DNA of 64,000 nt from Elmis aenea (GCA_947652605.1 CANTFG010000205.1:1-64000); one strand, 5' to 3'; positions 1-31,947 are shown, counted from the stretch's first letter. Notes: generated from the sequence alone by a model not told the origin. Numbers and translations: made by a program.

Positions 1-105
1 TAACAAAAAATCTGATAACACAGGCATATTTATCTCGGACGGATATCAGATTTTCGCTAACTGTTACGGTAACCCGTAAAACTTTCGAGTTTGGTCCATC
101 CCGTA
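1..105. mobile_element. Right arm of a foldback element, family G, cut by the window edge
   Basis: ATCAGATTTTCGCTA, CGGTAACCCGTAAAAC and TTTGGTCCATCCCGTA match the right arm of the element ending at 50747. Confidence 0.6.
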
Positions 106-1412
106 CAGTTTATAAATTAATACAGTGTGTACAGTTACTACATAACCTTAAATTATTTGCTACTACAGTGTTTTGTTTTTGCTCACCAAAACGTCTCTTT
201 GATATAGAACACCCAGAATATTTTATAATTTTAGATGTAAATTTAAATCTCCTTTAAATATGTATCGGGTGTTCCATTTAAAAAACTGACTTTTTCGTGT
301 TTGAAGTTTGACCGAGCATAAGGAACAATTGTGTATTATTTTAAAATTTTAACCAGTTAAAAATCACTATGGCAATATTGTCCTACAAAGTTTGAAAGGA
401 ACTCGTTCTGACATAGCCAAGTTGTGAAATATCATTATCTTTTTACTCCTGTTTCCATAGGCGTCCACAGGGGAGGGAAAACGGGGCACTTGTCCCTCTC
501 TAGAATCCAGTATTCTATTAATGAACAAATGAAAGTTACAAGTTCGTTAATATTTTAATGCATTCCTTTGCAATCTTTGCTTCCCCCTGGATATTTTTTT
601 GCGGACGCCCATACTTGTTTCTATCAATATTTTTATAAAAACTTGAATAACTCAAAAACGACTGACTTCAGATTAATATATTAATAAAGCCTACGTATTT
701 TTGAAAGAGAGTTAAATTTTACATTTAAAAATTATAAAATATAATGGGTATTATATTAAAAAAAAAAAAGTGACGTATCGGTCAATCAGTGCGCAAAAAC
801 AAAATACTGTAAAGTTAAAAATAATTTAAGGTTATGTAATTAACGACCAAAAACGACTTTTGTTAAAAACTTTGTTTTTAGTTGTTGCAGGACGATATAT
901 TGATCTGTTACGTTACTTTCCGTACACACTGTATTTTGTATTATCATCGCAATGAAATCATTATGTGTTGCCATACGAAATGTCAAATATTTACGACAAA
1001 GTGTTTACATGGCTGCCATGACTACGCATGGTGATAAAACGAAATAAATGGAAAAAGTTCCCTAGGTTGTTTTTGTTAGTAAAATTAAAAGAGTCTTTGT
1101 TGGCAACAGTTACTAAAAATGTCATTATTCTATTGGACAAACAAATAAGAAAAAAGCTTTGTATTTGTCACTTTCAATTAAATTGGAACTCAAAATTTTA
1201 TTGAATATTTCCTTAAAGGGATATTTTCCATTTTTAAATAGGTTAAATTTATATTGACTGATACATAATGGTGCTATGTATCACTTTGTATCTTTACTGG
1301 TAAAAAATAGAAAGTCCGGATAAACGAGCTTCTTTATTCATTTGAACTACAACTACCTGTATGCAATAGCATTTATCAAATTATTTGATTATTTCATAAA
1401 TAAAATAATATA
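105..1412. other. Gene-free stretch at the window start
   Basis: AT-rich with no supported coding exon. A weak inverted pair (GTACAGTGTGTACAG region near 120, TACACACTGTA near 925) may mark an old element. Confidence 0.3.
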
Positions 1413-1968
1413 TACAGGGTGAGTCACGACGGACCCGTCGGAGTTTTATGGCGAAACGGTTTATATTTTCCAATTTCTGTCGCTGTCAGATGACGTAAGT
1501 CAATAAGGGCTACATTTTAAAAATATTTTCAAACATACAGGGTGCTCCAAAAAAGAGTGGCGTATCAAAGTTATACTTTTTTTATGGAACACCCTGTATA
1601 TTTTTACATTTTTGGATTCCTCTTTAAATTTACTTCAAAAAATGTATAAGGTCATATGGGTCTAAAGTCAACCGTTCTCGTGAAAATTGCATTTTTATGA
1701 AAATACAGTATCTTCAAAAATTTTCAACATTTAAAAACTGAGAAGTCTGAAGAAATTCGCTTGGAGATAAGATTGACATTATACAGGGGGTTTCATAAGA
1801 AAAAGTATAACTTTGATACGCCACTCTTTTTTAGAGCACCCTGTATGTTTGAAAATATTTTTAAAATGTAGCCCTTATTGACTTACGTTATCTAACAGAG
1901 ACAGAAATTGGAAAATATAAAGCGTTTTACCATAAAACTCCGAGGCGTCCGTCGTGACTCACCCTGTA
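1413..1968. mobile_element. Foldback (CAGGGTG) element, family A
   Basis: 556 bp inverted repeat from TACAGGGTGAGTCACGACGG to its mirror GTCGTGACTCACCCTGTA. An inner CAGGGTGCTCCAAAAAAGAG block is mirrored too. Same family as 39365-41186. Confidence 0.85.
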
Positions 1969-2604
1969 TTTACTAATGTAGTTTCTTATATACAAAATTG
2001 TTCTATGATTTGTTTTTATATACAATGTTGTGCAAAAATGTGTTGCACTAAAAAAATCATAATTAAGTTAATTATTATATGCCAAATTATTATGCAAAAC
2101 AACAAACTGTTGGAGAATAGTAAATATTTGACGAGTATTATTTATAACAATCAGGTTTTTATGAATGATTGTCTCTGCAGACTGAAGTCGAAATTATACA
2201 AAGCCATGATACATCTTAAACTTTCCTGATGTAAGGAACAAAATACGTTTGAAACTTTTTGTTAAAGGTGTGTTTGAAGTGATAGGGCAGACTCTGGGTA
2301 TGCCTGTAAAATAAAAAACACATATAGGTACATAACAATTGATATTCAGTTATAAACAAAAAAGCTTCATACAATACTGTAATTAAACAGGTTGACATAT
2401 TTACTTTCGACAGACGTAGTATGAAGAAAGTATTGTGATCGAAAATCTTTTCGAATTCCAGATTTCGACGGATATACACGTTTTGAGGTATTCTGAACCC
2501 GTTTGGACTATTTTCGCGAATACGTCCGTCCGTGCGTGCGTGTGAGTGAGCGTGTGCCAGACGTTAAAATTGTATACATTTTTGACACTAATTGTCGATA
2601 GAGC

Positions 2605-3659
2605 CAGTGACGGATCTTGATTTTGTGGGGCCCCAGGCGCAACCTGATCTGGAGGCCACCTATTAAGATGGTTCACTAAAATGAACAATGCAGAAACATC
2701 ATACCGTTTTTTATTTTTAGAACCAACAAAAACATAAACACAAAAATCAAATACGGAAACAAAAAAATATTCTCAGGTACCAGAAAAAAAAATCACATTC
2801 CCATTTAAAAGAAAAAATCCCATCTCAGGTAAAAAAAATCACAGTAAAATTCTGCATCATACAGTACAGGGTGGTCCAAATTCGATGGGATTAGATGGGT
2901 ATCTCGCTTAATAGTCAAGATAAAGAAACGATTAAATTACTAAAAATGTGCAGTTTTTCTAGAACAAACTCAGAACAGTTTTCAAAAATATTCTATCATT
3001 TCCGGTTTTTGAGTTATTAATGAAAAACTGTTTTTTTTTTGTTATATTTATAATGTGTCATATCTCCGTTATTGTTGTAAATATCGGAAAAGTTTATAAA
3101 GATTATTTTTAGATATTTTTATGTAGATTTTGATAGAAGTTACTAAAAAAAATATTTTACGCTCGCCGTTAAAAAGGTATGACACACCTTTTTTTAAATG
3201 GAAGCTATAGTTGGCTATGACCTATTTAAATTCCTTATTTTTTCCTTTCCCAAATATATTAGGGTTGATGTATTTATTTTCAATAATACGCAAGTTACAA
3301 AGGTTTTTAAAAATTTTTAAAGATGAGAAACAAAAAGCAGGTTTTGAAAACAAAGGAAAATCGGAAAGACAGAATATATTTGACAACAATTCTGAGTTTG
3401 TCTCAATAAACTGCACATTTTTGGTACATTAACCGTTTCTCTATCTTGACTATTAAGCGAGATACCCATGTAATCCCATCGAATTTGGACCACCCTGTAC
3501 AGTACATCGGCTTGCAGTGCACTGTAATCAGATTCAAGCAGGGTTGCAAGTTTTGGCGATTTTGGTTTTTGAGGATGACGAACCCAACGATTCTGAGGCC
3601 CCCTTTTTGCCGAGGCCCGAGGGGCGCGCCTCATGCGCCTGTGCGGTAATCCGCCACTG
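2605..3659. mobile_element. hAT-type MITE with 8-bp target duplication, split by a foldback element
   Basis: Ends CAGTGACGGATCTTG and GGTAATCCGCCACTG, flanked by GATAGAGC at 2597-2604 and 3660-3667. The interior holds the foldback element 2865-3499. Confidence 0.8.
2865..3499. mobile_element. Foldback (CAGGGTG) element, family B
   Basis: 635 bp inverted repeat from TACAGGGTGGTCCAAATTCG to its mirror ending CCACCCTGTA. Nested in the hAT-type MITE 2605-3659. Confidence 0.88.
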
Positions 3660-4142
3660 GATAGAGCCTTTAAAAGTATCCAACAAAGTGCGTGCATTTA
3701 GTTGATTATTCAAATTATAACTAATATACCAGGGTGTTTAAGTTGTAACGTTAATCTAAAATTACCTACTTACTTTAAAAACGGTAATAGCTAAAATATT
3801 ATGTTTATGTAGGATTAGGTATAGTAAATGTTGGGGTCTATAAAAAACCTTTACAACTTTGCTGTTAAAATTTAAAATTACGAATATATTTCAAAATTTC
3901 AAAATTTTAAAAATGGCTTCGACAATTTTTTTCAAATTTTAGTATGATATAGTGTTTATTTTTTAAATAAATGCTGTTTGTCTTAACTCTCTACAATTGG
4001 TGTAAATTTACTTTAAAAATATATTGGGTTTTATGGGTCTCAAGTCAACCGTTCTCATAAAATTTACATTTTTATGAAAATTTTGAGCGATACAACACTT
4101 TTTACTTACAATTTTTTTTTAAACATTAAAGTTCTTTAAGAG

Positions 4143-5471
4143 CAGACAAAACTCAACACAGAAGAACAAGAAGACGGCATCACAATAGAGGAACTACAAC
4201 AAGGATTAAAGAAATTAAAAAACGGGAAAACGCCAGGACATGACAGAATAACAAGCGAAATGTTAAAAAATATGGGACTCAAAGGAACACTACTACTAGA
4301 AGTCATAAACAAGACATGGTCCGAAGAAATAATACCGAAAGATTGGGAGATAGATATGATACTGCCTATATTTAAGAAGGGGGACAACAAAGATCGTAAT
4401 AATTACAGGGGCATAATGCTTCTCAGCAAAAAGGCAAAAAGTTTGGGAGATCCTTGAAGAAAGAAAGGTAGACAATAAACTAATAAGAAGTATCAGATGT
4501 TTGTATAAGAAAATAATTCACGTGGTAACGAAAAACATGAAATCAGACTTTTTCAATACAGAGGATGGATTAAGACAAGGGGGAGGAATGAGCCCAATAT
4601 TGTTTACAATATTTATGGACAAGATAATTAAGAAATGCAAGAAAAAAGTTAAAAGTTTATCCGAAGGCTATAAGGATTTACAGAAGGTCGAAATAACAGA
4701 GTGTGCGTTGGCAGACGATGTAGTCATTATGGCAGAGAATGTAAGAGATCTCAAAACTAACATAGAAATTTGGAAAAAGCATTAGAAGAAAATGGAATGG
4801 AAATAAATCTCAAGAAAACAAAAGTGATGACGACAAACGAAGGAAACGAGAACATAAACATAGAAATTGAAGGAGAAAAAATAGAAAATTTACAATATTT
4901 TGACTACCTTGGAGTAGCAATCGAGAATACAGGAGTACAAGAAGTGGAAATTAACAAGAGAATAGAAAAAGCAATTAAAATCTACTATGCTATTGATAAA
5001 ACGTTCATTAATAAAAAAGAGATCTCAAAAAAGACTAAAATAAATGTATACCGCACAATATTCAGACCAATATTGACTTTTGGGTGCGAGTCATGGACAC
5101 TAACATCTAGCCAAAAAAGTAAAATACAAGCTGCCGAAATGAAATTTTTAAGAAGAGTAAGAGGTGTAACAAGAACGGACAGAATAAGAAATGAACAAGT
5201 TATAAATGAATTACAAGTAGAATCTATCTTGGAATTCATAGAAACCAGACAACTGAGTTGGTGGGGACATCTACAGATGATGGACACAAGAAGACAGGTA
5301 AAGAGAATGTGGGAAGCAAGAATACAAACAAGGAGGAAAAGAGGAAGACCGAGTGAAACATGGGAAAAGACGGTATCAAAAATCTTGGAGAAGAAAGGAA
5401 AATCATGGCGCGAAGCGAAAGAAATGGCACAGAACAAAAAACAATGGCACAAATTCATGTATAATACATAG
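4143..5471 (+). pseudogene. Non-LTR retrotransposon reverse transcriptase, internally deleted and frameshifted
   Basis: Plus-strand RT remnant: LKKLKNGKTPGHDRITSEML, then PKDWEIDMILPIFKKGD and NNYRGIMLLS. At about 4430 it jumps out of frame to VWEILEERKVDNKLIRSIR, so the motif-A aspartate region is deleted. Then GLRQGGGMSPILFTIFMDK, the catalytic ADD motif (ALADDVVIMAE), a one-base frameshift near 4775, and the C-terminal region with FGCESWTL, LSWWGHLQMM and KRGRPSETWEK, ending TAG/TAA near 5471. This C-terminus is typical of arthropod endonuclease-reverse transcriptase LINEs. The 5' half is missing. A 3' tail runs to about 5516, where a CAGGGTG element begins at a TA. Confidence 0.9.
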
Positions 5472-5516
5472 ATGTGCACACATCCCTACACCTATGGGTA
5501 AAAGGGACTTTGATTA

Positions 5517-5835
5517 TACAGGGTGTTTCACTTTTCGATGGGCCACTATTGCTATCTCCGTAAATAATGAAAATACAAGGTTGGTTAAATGGGACAAAAG
5601 TTAGCTATTTAGGTGTGTATTTCAAAACAGATCTTGTTTTGTTTAAAAATTCCATGGCTTGCGTGATATAACGAAAAAACAGAAATCGATCAAAATTTTT
5701 AAACTTAAATATCTCGGCTATTGTTGCGAATACACAAAAACGTCAAAGGATTTTTTTTTGTAAATTTTGTTGTCTATAAGATGGCAATATTTTACTTAAA
5801 CGAAAAAATAGTATAGTATAAAACAGTCTTTACTC
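5517..5835. mobile_element. CAGGGTG element fragment
   Basis: Starts TACAGGGTGTTTCACTTTTC. A related unpaired arm is at 58485-58580. The 3' end 5793-5835 instead matches the TIR of the MITE at 44711-45258. Confidence 0.55.
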
Positions 5836-5991
5836 ATATTTTTAGGTGGAACGAAGAGAAGTATAAACGCAAAATTAAAATATATGCAAACGTAACTTGC
5901 GAGGCACAAAATTATATCAAAATTAAGTTTAGTCATATCTTTGTGTATTATTCACCATTTTTAAAATCACAGTCTGCTTAATATATATATA

Positions 5992-6660
5992 TACAGGGTG
6001 TCCCAGATTACATTTCCAGCATGGGGATCTCGCTTATTACAAGAGATACAGGTTTGTTTAAATTAGATGAATTATTCCTTGGTATGAGAGGAGCCACAAT
6101 CAATTTTTAAAAGTACAAAATTCCTCGTGCTTCAGATGTTATAGCAAAAAATATGAAAATGTTGAATTTCTTTTTTCTTTCATAACTTTTTTGTCTTTAT
6201 CATTAGAACAATTTTATTTGTACTTTCTGAAGGTACCTTTTAATGGAGAATGTAACTGTTATTTTAGATTATTTTTAACACCTACCATTTTCGAGATATT
6301 ACCCCTAATTTCATTTTTTCTTATGGGCCGCGAAGTTGGCTATGGAATCGTTGAATGTGCTTTTTTTTTCTCTTTAAAATGAGACATTACTTGCTATGTT
6401 TATTTTTATAAACAAGTCACAAAATCAAGAAAAATCGTATTTTACCCATCACTTATCAAGCTCTCTATGAAAATAAAAACAAAAAACAACTAATTAAAGG
6501 TCAAATGACAGTTACCATTTGTCTGCGGTTTCATTTATTAGAATTGTTTAGTATTGTTGTTTAATTCGATAGTCTTTGTAGCAAATTTGTTATCATATAA
6601 TTATGGGCACATTTACAACTAATTAAAAATTTTAAATGTTGAAATTCTACATTATTTGCA
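5992..6660. mobile_element. Foldback element, family C, left part
   Basis: TACAGGGTGTCCCAGATTAC start, same family as 37296-38345 and 47259-48912. The mirrored right arm is missing. Confidence 0.65.
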
Positions 6661-7011
6661 ATTGAAATTGTGTAAAATAAATAATTCTAATTAATTATTA
6701 ATTTGTTTTGGATTTTTGCTTGGTTTGTCGACAAAAACAGATATTCAAAAGTTAATCTCCATATATAAGAATTTAATCAAATCCAACCAAATTAGACAAA
6801 AATAAAATTCAACAAATCCAGCCCCGTACAAATTATTTGGCAACTCATTAGCGACCTCTTTGCATCAACATTTTAAAGCTACAATATAATCCGGTTCAGC
6901 CGACCATGTTTTTAATTTGTTAAATTATTGTGTTCGTCTTTTTAATCCATCAAAATATCACATTTTAAATTACAAAAACACCGTAAAATTATGTAGAATT
7001 GTTTGTGCAAG

Positions 7012-7639
7012 AACTTGGGTAAATAACTTATGACATAAATATGCCATAAGTTATTTACCCAAGTTTTATGTTAAATATCTCGCTTAAACGAAGAGATACA
7101 GAAAAATATTATAGACATTTTTGGCACGATTTTTTGTGCTTTATAAGATAGCGATGTTCAATTGTTTTTTACTCATACAAATATTGATACATACATATAT
7201 TACACCTAACTTTCTTATTTTAAATGGCAACCATAGTTGGCTTTGACATGAATCGAAAGCTTATTTTTTGCGCTTTTCAAAAATACATAATTTGCTTATG
7301 GTTGCCATTTAAAATAAGAAAGTTAGGTGTAATATATCAATATTTGTATGAGTAAAAAACAATTGAACATCGCTATCTTATAAAGCACAAAAAATCATGC
7401 CAAAAATGTTTATAAAGTTTTTTCTATCTTTTCGTTTAAACGAGATATTTGACATTTTTCAAAAGTGCCATAAATCGTTTTTTGGCTATAATTCAAAAAT
7501 TAAAAAGGATATCAAAAATCTGTTAACGGCAATGAATTTCTTTCGAAAAAATAAATCGAGACTATGTACTTAGTTTTTTTTCTATCTCTGATAATAACCG
7601 AGATACTCTGTATGGGCATCGAAAATATTCCACCCTGTA
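7012..7639. mobile_element. Foldback element remnant with inner hairpins
   Basis: 7012-7064 is a hairpin around AACTTGGGTAAATAACTTAT. Arms at about 7085-7250 and 7280-7450 are inverted copies (TTGCCATTTAAAATAAGAAA). Right end CCACCCTGTA at 7630-7639. Confidence 0.65.
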
Positions 7640-7983
7640 CTAATTAATTATGTTTTAGTTCCATTACAATTGTTATTTTATTTTAAATTTCACATACTTG
7701 TGTACATGTACAATGTATGTATGTAAAGATATTTTTTTGAGATAAACAATAACGTATGTTAATATTTTTTTGAATGTTTCTGCATCTATGGTTTTCTAAC
7801 ATTTATCGTTTTGGGCAAAAAACCCCCTCATAAACAATAGATAGAGGTTCCACTGCACTAGATTACCATATCATATAATCTAAACAAAACACGAACAAAC
7901 TCTTTTTCCAATTCTTACAAAAGCGTTTTTGCAGTACTTAGTTTTTTTCTATCTCTGATATTAGTCCACCCTGTACAAGCCGA

Positions 7984-7989
7984 TTTATT
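7984..7989 (-). terminator. Possible polyadenylation signal of the KLF gene
   Basis: AATAAA on the minus strand about 125 bp beyond the KLF stop codon, right before a CCACCCTGTA transposon end at 7966-7975. If used, the 3' UTR is very short. Its use is inferred from position only. Confidence 0.3.
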
Positions 7990-8111
7990 AAAAAGAAATT
8001 TTTACTCCCATGTGTCCCTCTCGCGCTACGCCTCTGCCGTGCGCTTTGAAATTTCTAAAGCGGTTTAGTTGTTCTTACCACTTTGTGACGCGTGTTACTG
8101 GTGATTATGTA

Positions 8112-26784
<18,673 letters not shown>

Positions 26785-27333
26785 CTGTAAAAAAAAAACG
26801 CAGTACATAAATAAAGATACTTAAAAAAAGGTCAAAAATGAACAGTAGGTAAATTCAAAAAAACAAAAAATGTTCATGTTCGTTAATAAACGATATACAA
26901 TTAGGTATACAAATACATATTTTAGTTTTCCGCTGGCTTAGGTTAGAGAAACAAACAAATTTTTCCTTTGATATTTAGGATCCTAGACATATTTGCATTA
27001 TTACTGCCAAGGCTTGGTAAACAACAATTTTAAGATCCACGTCCCCGAATGCGGGCGCGGCATTCTAAGAATACTTGTGGGCGAATCTTTCAGTGGCGAC
27101 AACAAAGCACCGACCGTCAAAAACCATTTGAAAAAAGAAATATTTAGTTAGAAAGGATATTCTAGAACATGGTTTAGTTGCATTAAAAGGCGCACGACCA
27201 GGGCCGCGCCGTGCGATAATGCAGATTGTACACCGCACAAGGGCGGGCGCCTGAATATGATGGGCGCCTTTTTTTATAATAAAATGAAATAAATTCGCAA
27301 GTATTTTCTACGTGATATTTGCATAATTAAAAC

Positions 27334-28577
27334 CAGGGTTGAGCAGATTTAAATCAATTGATTTAAATCAATTGATTTAAATCACGATTTAAATCATGAT
27401 TTAAATCAAGTGATTTAAAAAAAAAAATCATTGATTTAAATCAAGTGATTTAAAAAAAAATTATCAATTTAAATCACAGATTATATGAGTAGATACAATA
27501 TAATATTTATAATAAAACAAAATTGTATTACTATTAGTAATTAAATACACGAAATGGTGAATAAAACATATCAATTCGCTCTTGTAAAGTAATATTCATT
27601 GTGGAAATGCAATAATTCAAAAAATAAATGACAAGTTTTTGACGTTAGCGAAGTGAACAGTGAGTTTTTTCAATTTCCATGGCACTCTATTGCTTCAATA
27701 CCGATTTGAAAAAAATGTCGAATATCTCGAAAAGTATGAGTTTTGGGTATAGGACATACCCAACAAAATATGAAGCTCTTTTAAAGACGAATTCGATGAC
27801 ATAAAAAAATACAGGGCTTCGCATTTGAAAAAATCGAGTTACGAGCTTTTGAAAATCATGGAAGTTGCCACCTATTTATAAACACTCCTGTATGTATGAT
27901 TCAAATTTTTTCATATCGAGCGAACAGAGAAATTTTTTCTGCATGTCCATACCAAATTAAAACTCTGTACTTCAAAATAAGTTCAGGAGAATTTTTTAAA
28001 TAAAGACTTAAAACTTTGATTAATTTAGAAATATATTATTTTTTTGTAACACCGTATAAAAACCTGTAGTATTTTATATTGATGCAAAGCTAAAATTAAG
28101 GCGGTCAAAAATATTAAATAAAAAATTGGGTGTTGTATTTGCAATATAAAAGTTGCTATTAGTTCCAGAAAGATGATTCACCCTGTATATTTGAAAATAT
28201 TTTTATTGTGTTGTTTAGAAAAGACTGTATAAAATAGCATTTGAATCAACTTCATATCTCAAGCCGTTTAGCCACAATCGACCGATCCCGCACTATAATG
28301 ACTCACCCTGTATATAATTAATTAAACATCACCATTTAGCACTGATTTTTTCAAAATTCTTAATCATTATATTTAATTTTTAATTTTGACAAAAATTCAC
28401 CAATGAATTAAATATATTGGTTATAAATATATTAGCACAAAACAGAAATATAATGTGAATATGTCACTAAATTCGATAATATGGTACATTTGATTTAAAC
28501 CAAAAAAATCTGATTTAAATCAAATAAATCGATTTTTTTGATTTAAAAAAAAAAAATCATGATTTTTATCCACCCTG
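27334..28577. mobile_element. hAT-type element with GATTTAAATC arrays
   Basis: 1244 bp, ends CAGGGTTGAGCAG and ATCCACCCTG, flanked by ATTAAAAC and TTTAAAAC. GATTTAAATC palindromes are repeated at both ends (27348-27480 and 28490-28560). The interior includes a transposon fragment ending GACTCACCCTGTA near 28311. Confidence 0.8.
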
Positions 28578-28828
28578 TTTAAAACAAGTATACCTACTAT
28601 AAAAATAAAAGATCCATGCATATTCGTTCAGTTTTGAAAACAATAATTCAAACGAAGCAACGACGGACACATGGAAACGCACCATAAAACGTCTGGACCA
28701 TTCATGTTGTGTGCCTTTTTGTAAAATCGGCAGTCAAGGCAGACAATTTCGTGTAAAAACAAATGTTTTTTTTTTTAAATTCTGTAATTTATTTTTGTTT
28801 GTAAACGAACAAAAGTGCAAGTGGTAAA

Positions 28829-29202
28829 AAAGGTTGTAACTTCGGCACTTTCATACGGAAGTGAAACGTGGATACTCACAAATAAAAATAGTAGCCGAGT
28901 GATAGCAGCTGAAATGAGATTTCTAAGAGAAATCCAAGGAAAAACCAAAAAAATGAAACATATGGAGAACAATTAAAGATAAAATCAGGTGAAACAAAAA
29001 TACAAGAAGACAGTTGGGATGTTTGAGTCAAATTTATAGGATGATAGGTTAACCGGAAAAGCCTACCGAGAAAAACCTGGCAAGACGAAGTTAAAAAAGC
29101 AGCAACGGACAGAAAAATCAAATGGGAAGAGATAAAAAAGCTAGCATAAGACAGGAAAACATGGATAAAAGTCAGCACAACACAACTTGACAGTCCTACA
29201 CC
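28829..29202 (+). pseudogene. Second decayed non-LTR retrotransposon fragment, 3' end
   Basis: Reads VVTSALSYGSETWILTNKN then AAEMRFLREIQGKTKK, the same C-terminal region as the copy at 4.1 kb (FGCESWTL, AAEMKFLRRVRG), with several frameshifts and stops. Its 3' tail continues after the hAT insertion, at 31321-31360. Confidence 0.8.
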
Positions 29203-29765
29203 TAGGGTTTCCGAAATGGATAAATCCAAAACGGCAAAACCGCTTTGAAAAAACGCGGTTTTCGTTTTTTTTTTTCAGAAAAAAAAATTGCTGAATATTT
29301 ATTTTACTTGTGTGTGTGTGTACTAAATCATATGGCTAAATGTAACTAAAATTAAAAATGATATAAAAATCACCATAATAAACTAAAATGTTAGGTTATG
29401 ATTGCACTCGAAACCACTAAATCACCAGAAAACGCCACCAGATCTATTTCTTCCAGTTTCATTATTATAGTTTTGTATTGTCTCTAGTCTCTACCATTTA
29501 TGTTGATTTATGGTTTTTTAAATTAAAAGTTAAAGGAACTATACGCAGAATACTTAGTCAAAAATGTCAATTTTCAATTATATTTAGACAGAAACAAAAC
29601 TTTATTGCCGGTATGTGCAGCAGCAGACGCATTAAATTGATTCTAATATTTTCACTGCTTATAGGGTAATTAATTTCTTGGTAAAACAAAACAAATTAGG
29701 CATAAGCAAAGATTTGTTAAAAAATATCAAGGAATGTATGAAAACTCGTGAAAATCTAGAATTAA

Positions 29766-30562
29766 CCCTGCAGTGCTCGCGCGGGATACAAATGTATCCC
29801 AGTGTTCTTAAAAGTGCGTTTGTGCGTATGCCTGCAGACATATTTGGACCAGACTTCATGTAATCTTAGTTAATGGTGTGTTTGTTGCCGTAGTAGAGCG
29901 CAGGTGTCCATTTTTTATTTGCAAGTCGTGATTTGTATTAAGTTTTTGTTGTGGGATACACGTGTATCCCGTGCGACTGCTAAATTCTAATTTCAGTTAA
30001 TACGTTTTTTGGTAAGTAATTTGATTTATTCGTGTAATTTTTACACCATTTAATATTCTTTATTCCTAGAGGACGTTACTTTGGGCTCAGAAGATAGATA
30101 TTTTCAAGAAGAAAATGTCCCGTGTTATTTGGGAAAAGACAATAACAAAATGGAAGAAAGCATGTCCACCCATGTAAGAAAAATATTGTTCCAGAACCGA
30201 AAATACGCAAAACTGAAAATGGACAGTGTCATATTTGTCCTAGAAAAGATGACAGAAAAACAAGAATTTTTCGTACAGCATGTAATAAGTGGGACTGCAA
30301 AGATCACCAAGAGAAAATGGCAAATATTTGTATTATGTGTTGTGTAAAAACAACGAAGACTCTTGAACATATCAATCTACATAAGGTTTTTTCTTTTATT
30401 TTTGCATTTTTTAATACGTTTATAAAGTAAGTAAAGACATTTTAAAATCATTCTGCTTTTTATTACCTAAAATTGTGTACTATAAGCAAGTAATTAATGT
30501 GGGATACAAATGTATCCCACGCGACCTCTGACGTAACAAATTCAAGCGCGAGTACCGGAGGG
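29766..30562. mobile_element. Internally deleted piggyBac element, 797 bp, flanked by TTAA
   Basis: TTAA at 29762-29765 and 30563-30566. Inverted ends CCCTGCAGTGCTCGCGC and GCGCGAGTACCGGAGGG. A near-palindrome GGGATACAAATGTATCCC lies just inside both ends, with a variant at about 29953. It retains the C-terminal cysteine-rich domain of a transposase. Confidence 0.9.
30221..30360 (+). pseudogene. piggyBac transposase C-terminal cysteine-rich domain
   Basis: GQCHICPRKDDRKTRIF then ACNKWDCKDHQEK and ICIMCC give the CxxC...CxxxxxCxxH...CxxC pattern that ends piggyBac transposases and binds DNA or zinc. The catalytic DDD core is absent. Confidence 0.75.
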
Positions 30563-31312
30563 TTAACAGAATTGTCCAAGTGCTTACTAGACCCTCTAAA
30601 AACTCCATCAAAATCGACTACAAATCTTTTTAATCGCCTGTACCTAACAATAAATATGATGAAAACTTTGCGATTGCGAGCAATGAAGAAGAATTGAAAG
30701 AATTGCCACGTACGAATAAAATATTGCTAAAAACCGAAATTCAAGAAGCAATTTAAGAGTAGGTATTAATAAAAAATAATTGTAAACAAATAAATCGCTT
30801 TTCTCATTCCGTTAAGCAAGACTTCGCCATATTTAAAAAAAACTGGTGAGAAAAAAAAAACTAAATTTGTTTAAGACTTTTTCTACTATCAAAGCTACAT
30901 CCACGTACGCAAAGGAACATTTTCGATAAGGGCAAATTTCTGCACAAAACTGCGTACGCGTTTATGTGGTGAACACTTAAACAGTTCAGTGTTTTTGTTT
31001 TTTTTTAAATTTAAATGCAAACCTTAAGTAAGTATTAGTACATTGTAGTACAGAAACGTAATGTTTTTATAGTATATTTTCAATTTTTTAGTGTATGTAT
31101 TTTTATGAACATTAGCATTTTCTTGCTTACATGCAAAAGGGGGTTACTTTTTATATTAGTGTGTTGCAGTATGTTCTTGAAAATATCATTTTAATAAGTA
31201 TTTTAAACAATAATTTTGTCACTGTAAAAAACTTCTTAAAAACCGAAACCGAAACGAAAACCGCGGTTTTTGATTTTAAAAACCGAAAACCGCGGTTTTT
31301 TCAGAAACCCTA

Positions 31313-31365
31313 CCTACACCCTACACCCAAAAGTAGAAGGACTTATGACTAAATAATATATTGTC
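31313..31365 (+). mobile_element. 3' tail of the non-LTR element, displaced by the hAT insertion
   Basis: AGTAGAAGGACTTATGACTA and AAATAATA follow the second CCTACACC copy. The same tail occurs in reverse at about 48945-48985. Confidence 0.6.
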
Positions 31366-31947
31366 ACCACACAAAAAAAAAACTAACACAATACACGTTT
31401 TAATTTAATTGCCTTATTAACAAAACTTCTATCCTAAACAAACGAAAGTGTTTTGTAACGAAGTCGTCGTCCCATTTTAATTAAGATTGCCTTGAAACTA
31501 TCTCATACTTAAACTTGACTTATTTTTATTCTTTTTACCAAATGCGTGTTTTGGTTAACACGATCTACTTTTATTATCAATAAAACATAAAAATCTTTAT
31601 TACTATCACTTTTTTGTACCGTTATGAAATACGAAAATTAATATCATTGAACTTTTTTCGGACAATAAATCAATTTAGTAGTTCAAATTGCATCCTGTTA
31701 AAAACTAGTTTTGGTTAACATTTAAATTAAGTAACAGGTGGAAAGTTATGTATTTTGAATAATAAAATATTAACATTAAATTTAGATCCTCTTGAATATT
31801 TTTTTGCTATTAATGTCGGTGACTCCTACATCGTCTACGACATTTCACCAAAAAAAAAAAAAAAAGTAGAAGGCACAGCAACGGAGTATTTCAGTGACTG
31901 GCAGGGGGAAAAAGAAAATAAACTATCACCCACATATGAATGCATTA
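31366..31947. other. Gene-free stretch
   Basis: AT-rich; no recognisable gene or complete repeat. A plus-strand frame beginning at 31755 reads into the next element and lacks any domain. Confidence 0.4.

Larger units (their letters stand above)
29203..31312. mobile_element. hAT-type element with AAACCGCGGTTT arrays, hosting a piggyBac insertion
   Basis: 2110 bp, ends TAGGGTTTCCGAAA / TTTCAGAAACCCTA, flanked by exact CCTACACC copies (29195-29202, 31313-31320). Subterminal regions repeat AAAACCGCGGTTTT and AAAACCG. The interior is interrupted by a TTAA-flanked piggyBac element. Confidence 0.9.

Noticed and set aside
2401..2688. 95-residue minus-strand frame near 2.5 kb
   Set aside because: No domain; overlaps a GTGTGTG-like simple tract and a hAT-type end.
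4985..5479. 164-residue minus-strand reading frame
   Set aside because: It is the antisense of the reverse transcriptase remnant, which matches known RT motifs on the plus strand.
28876..29229. 117-residue minus-strand reading frame
   Set aside because: Antisense of the second decayed non-LTR fragment; no domain.
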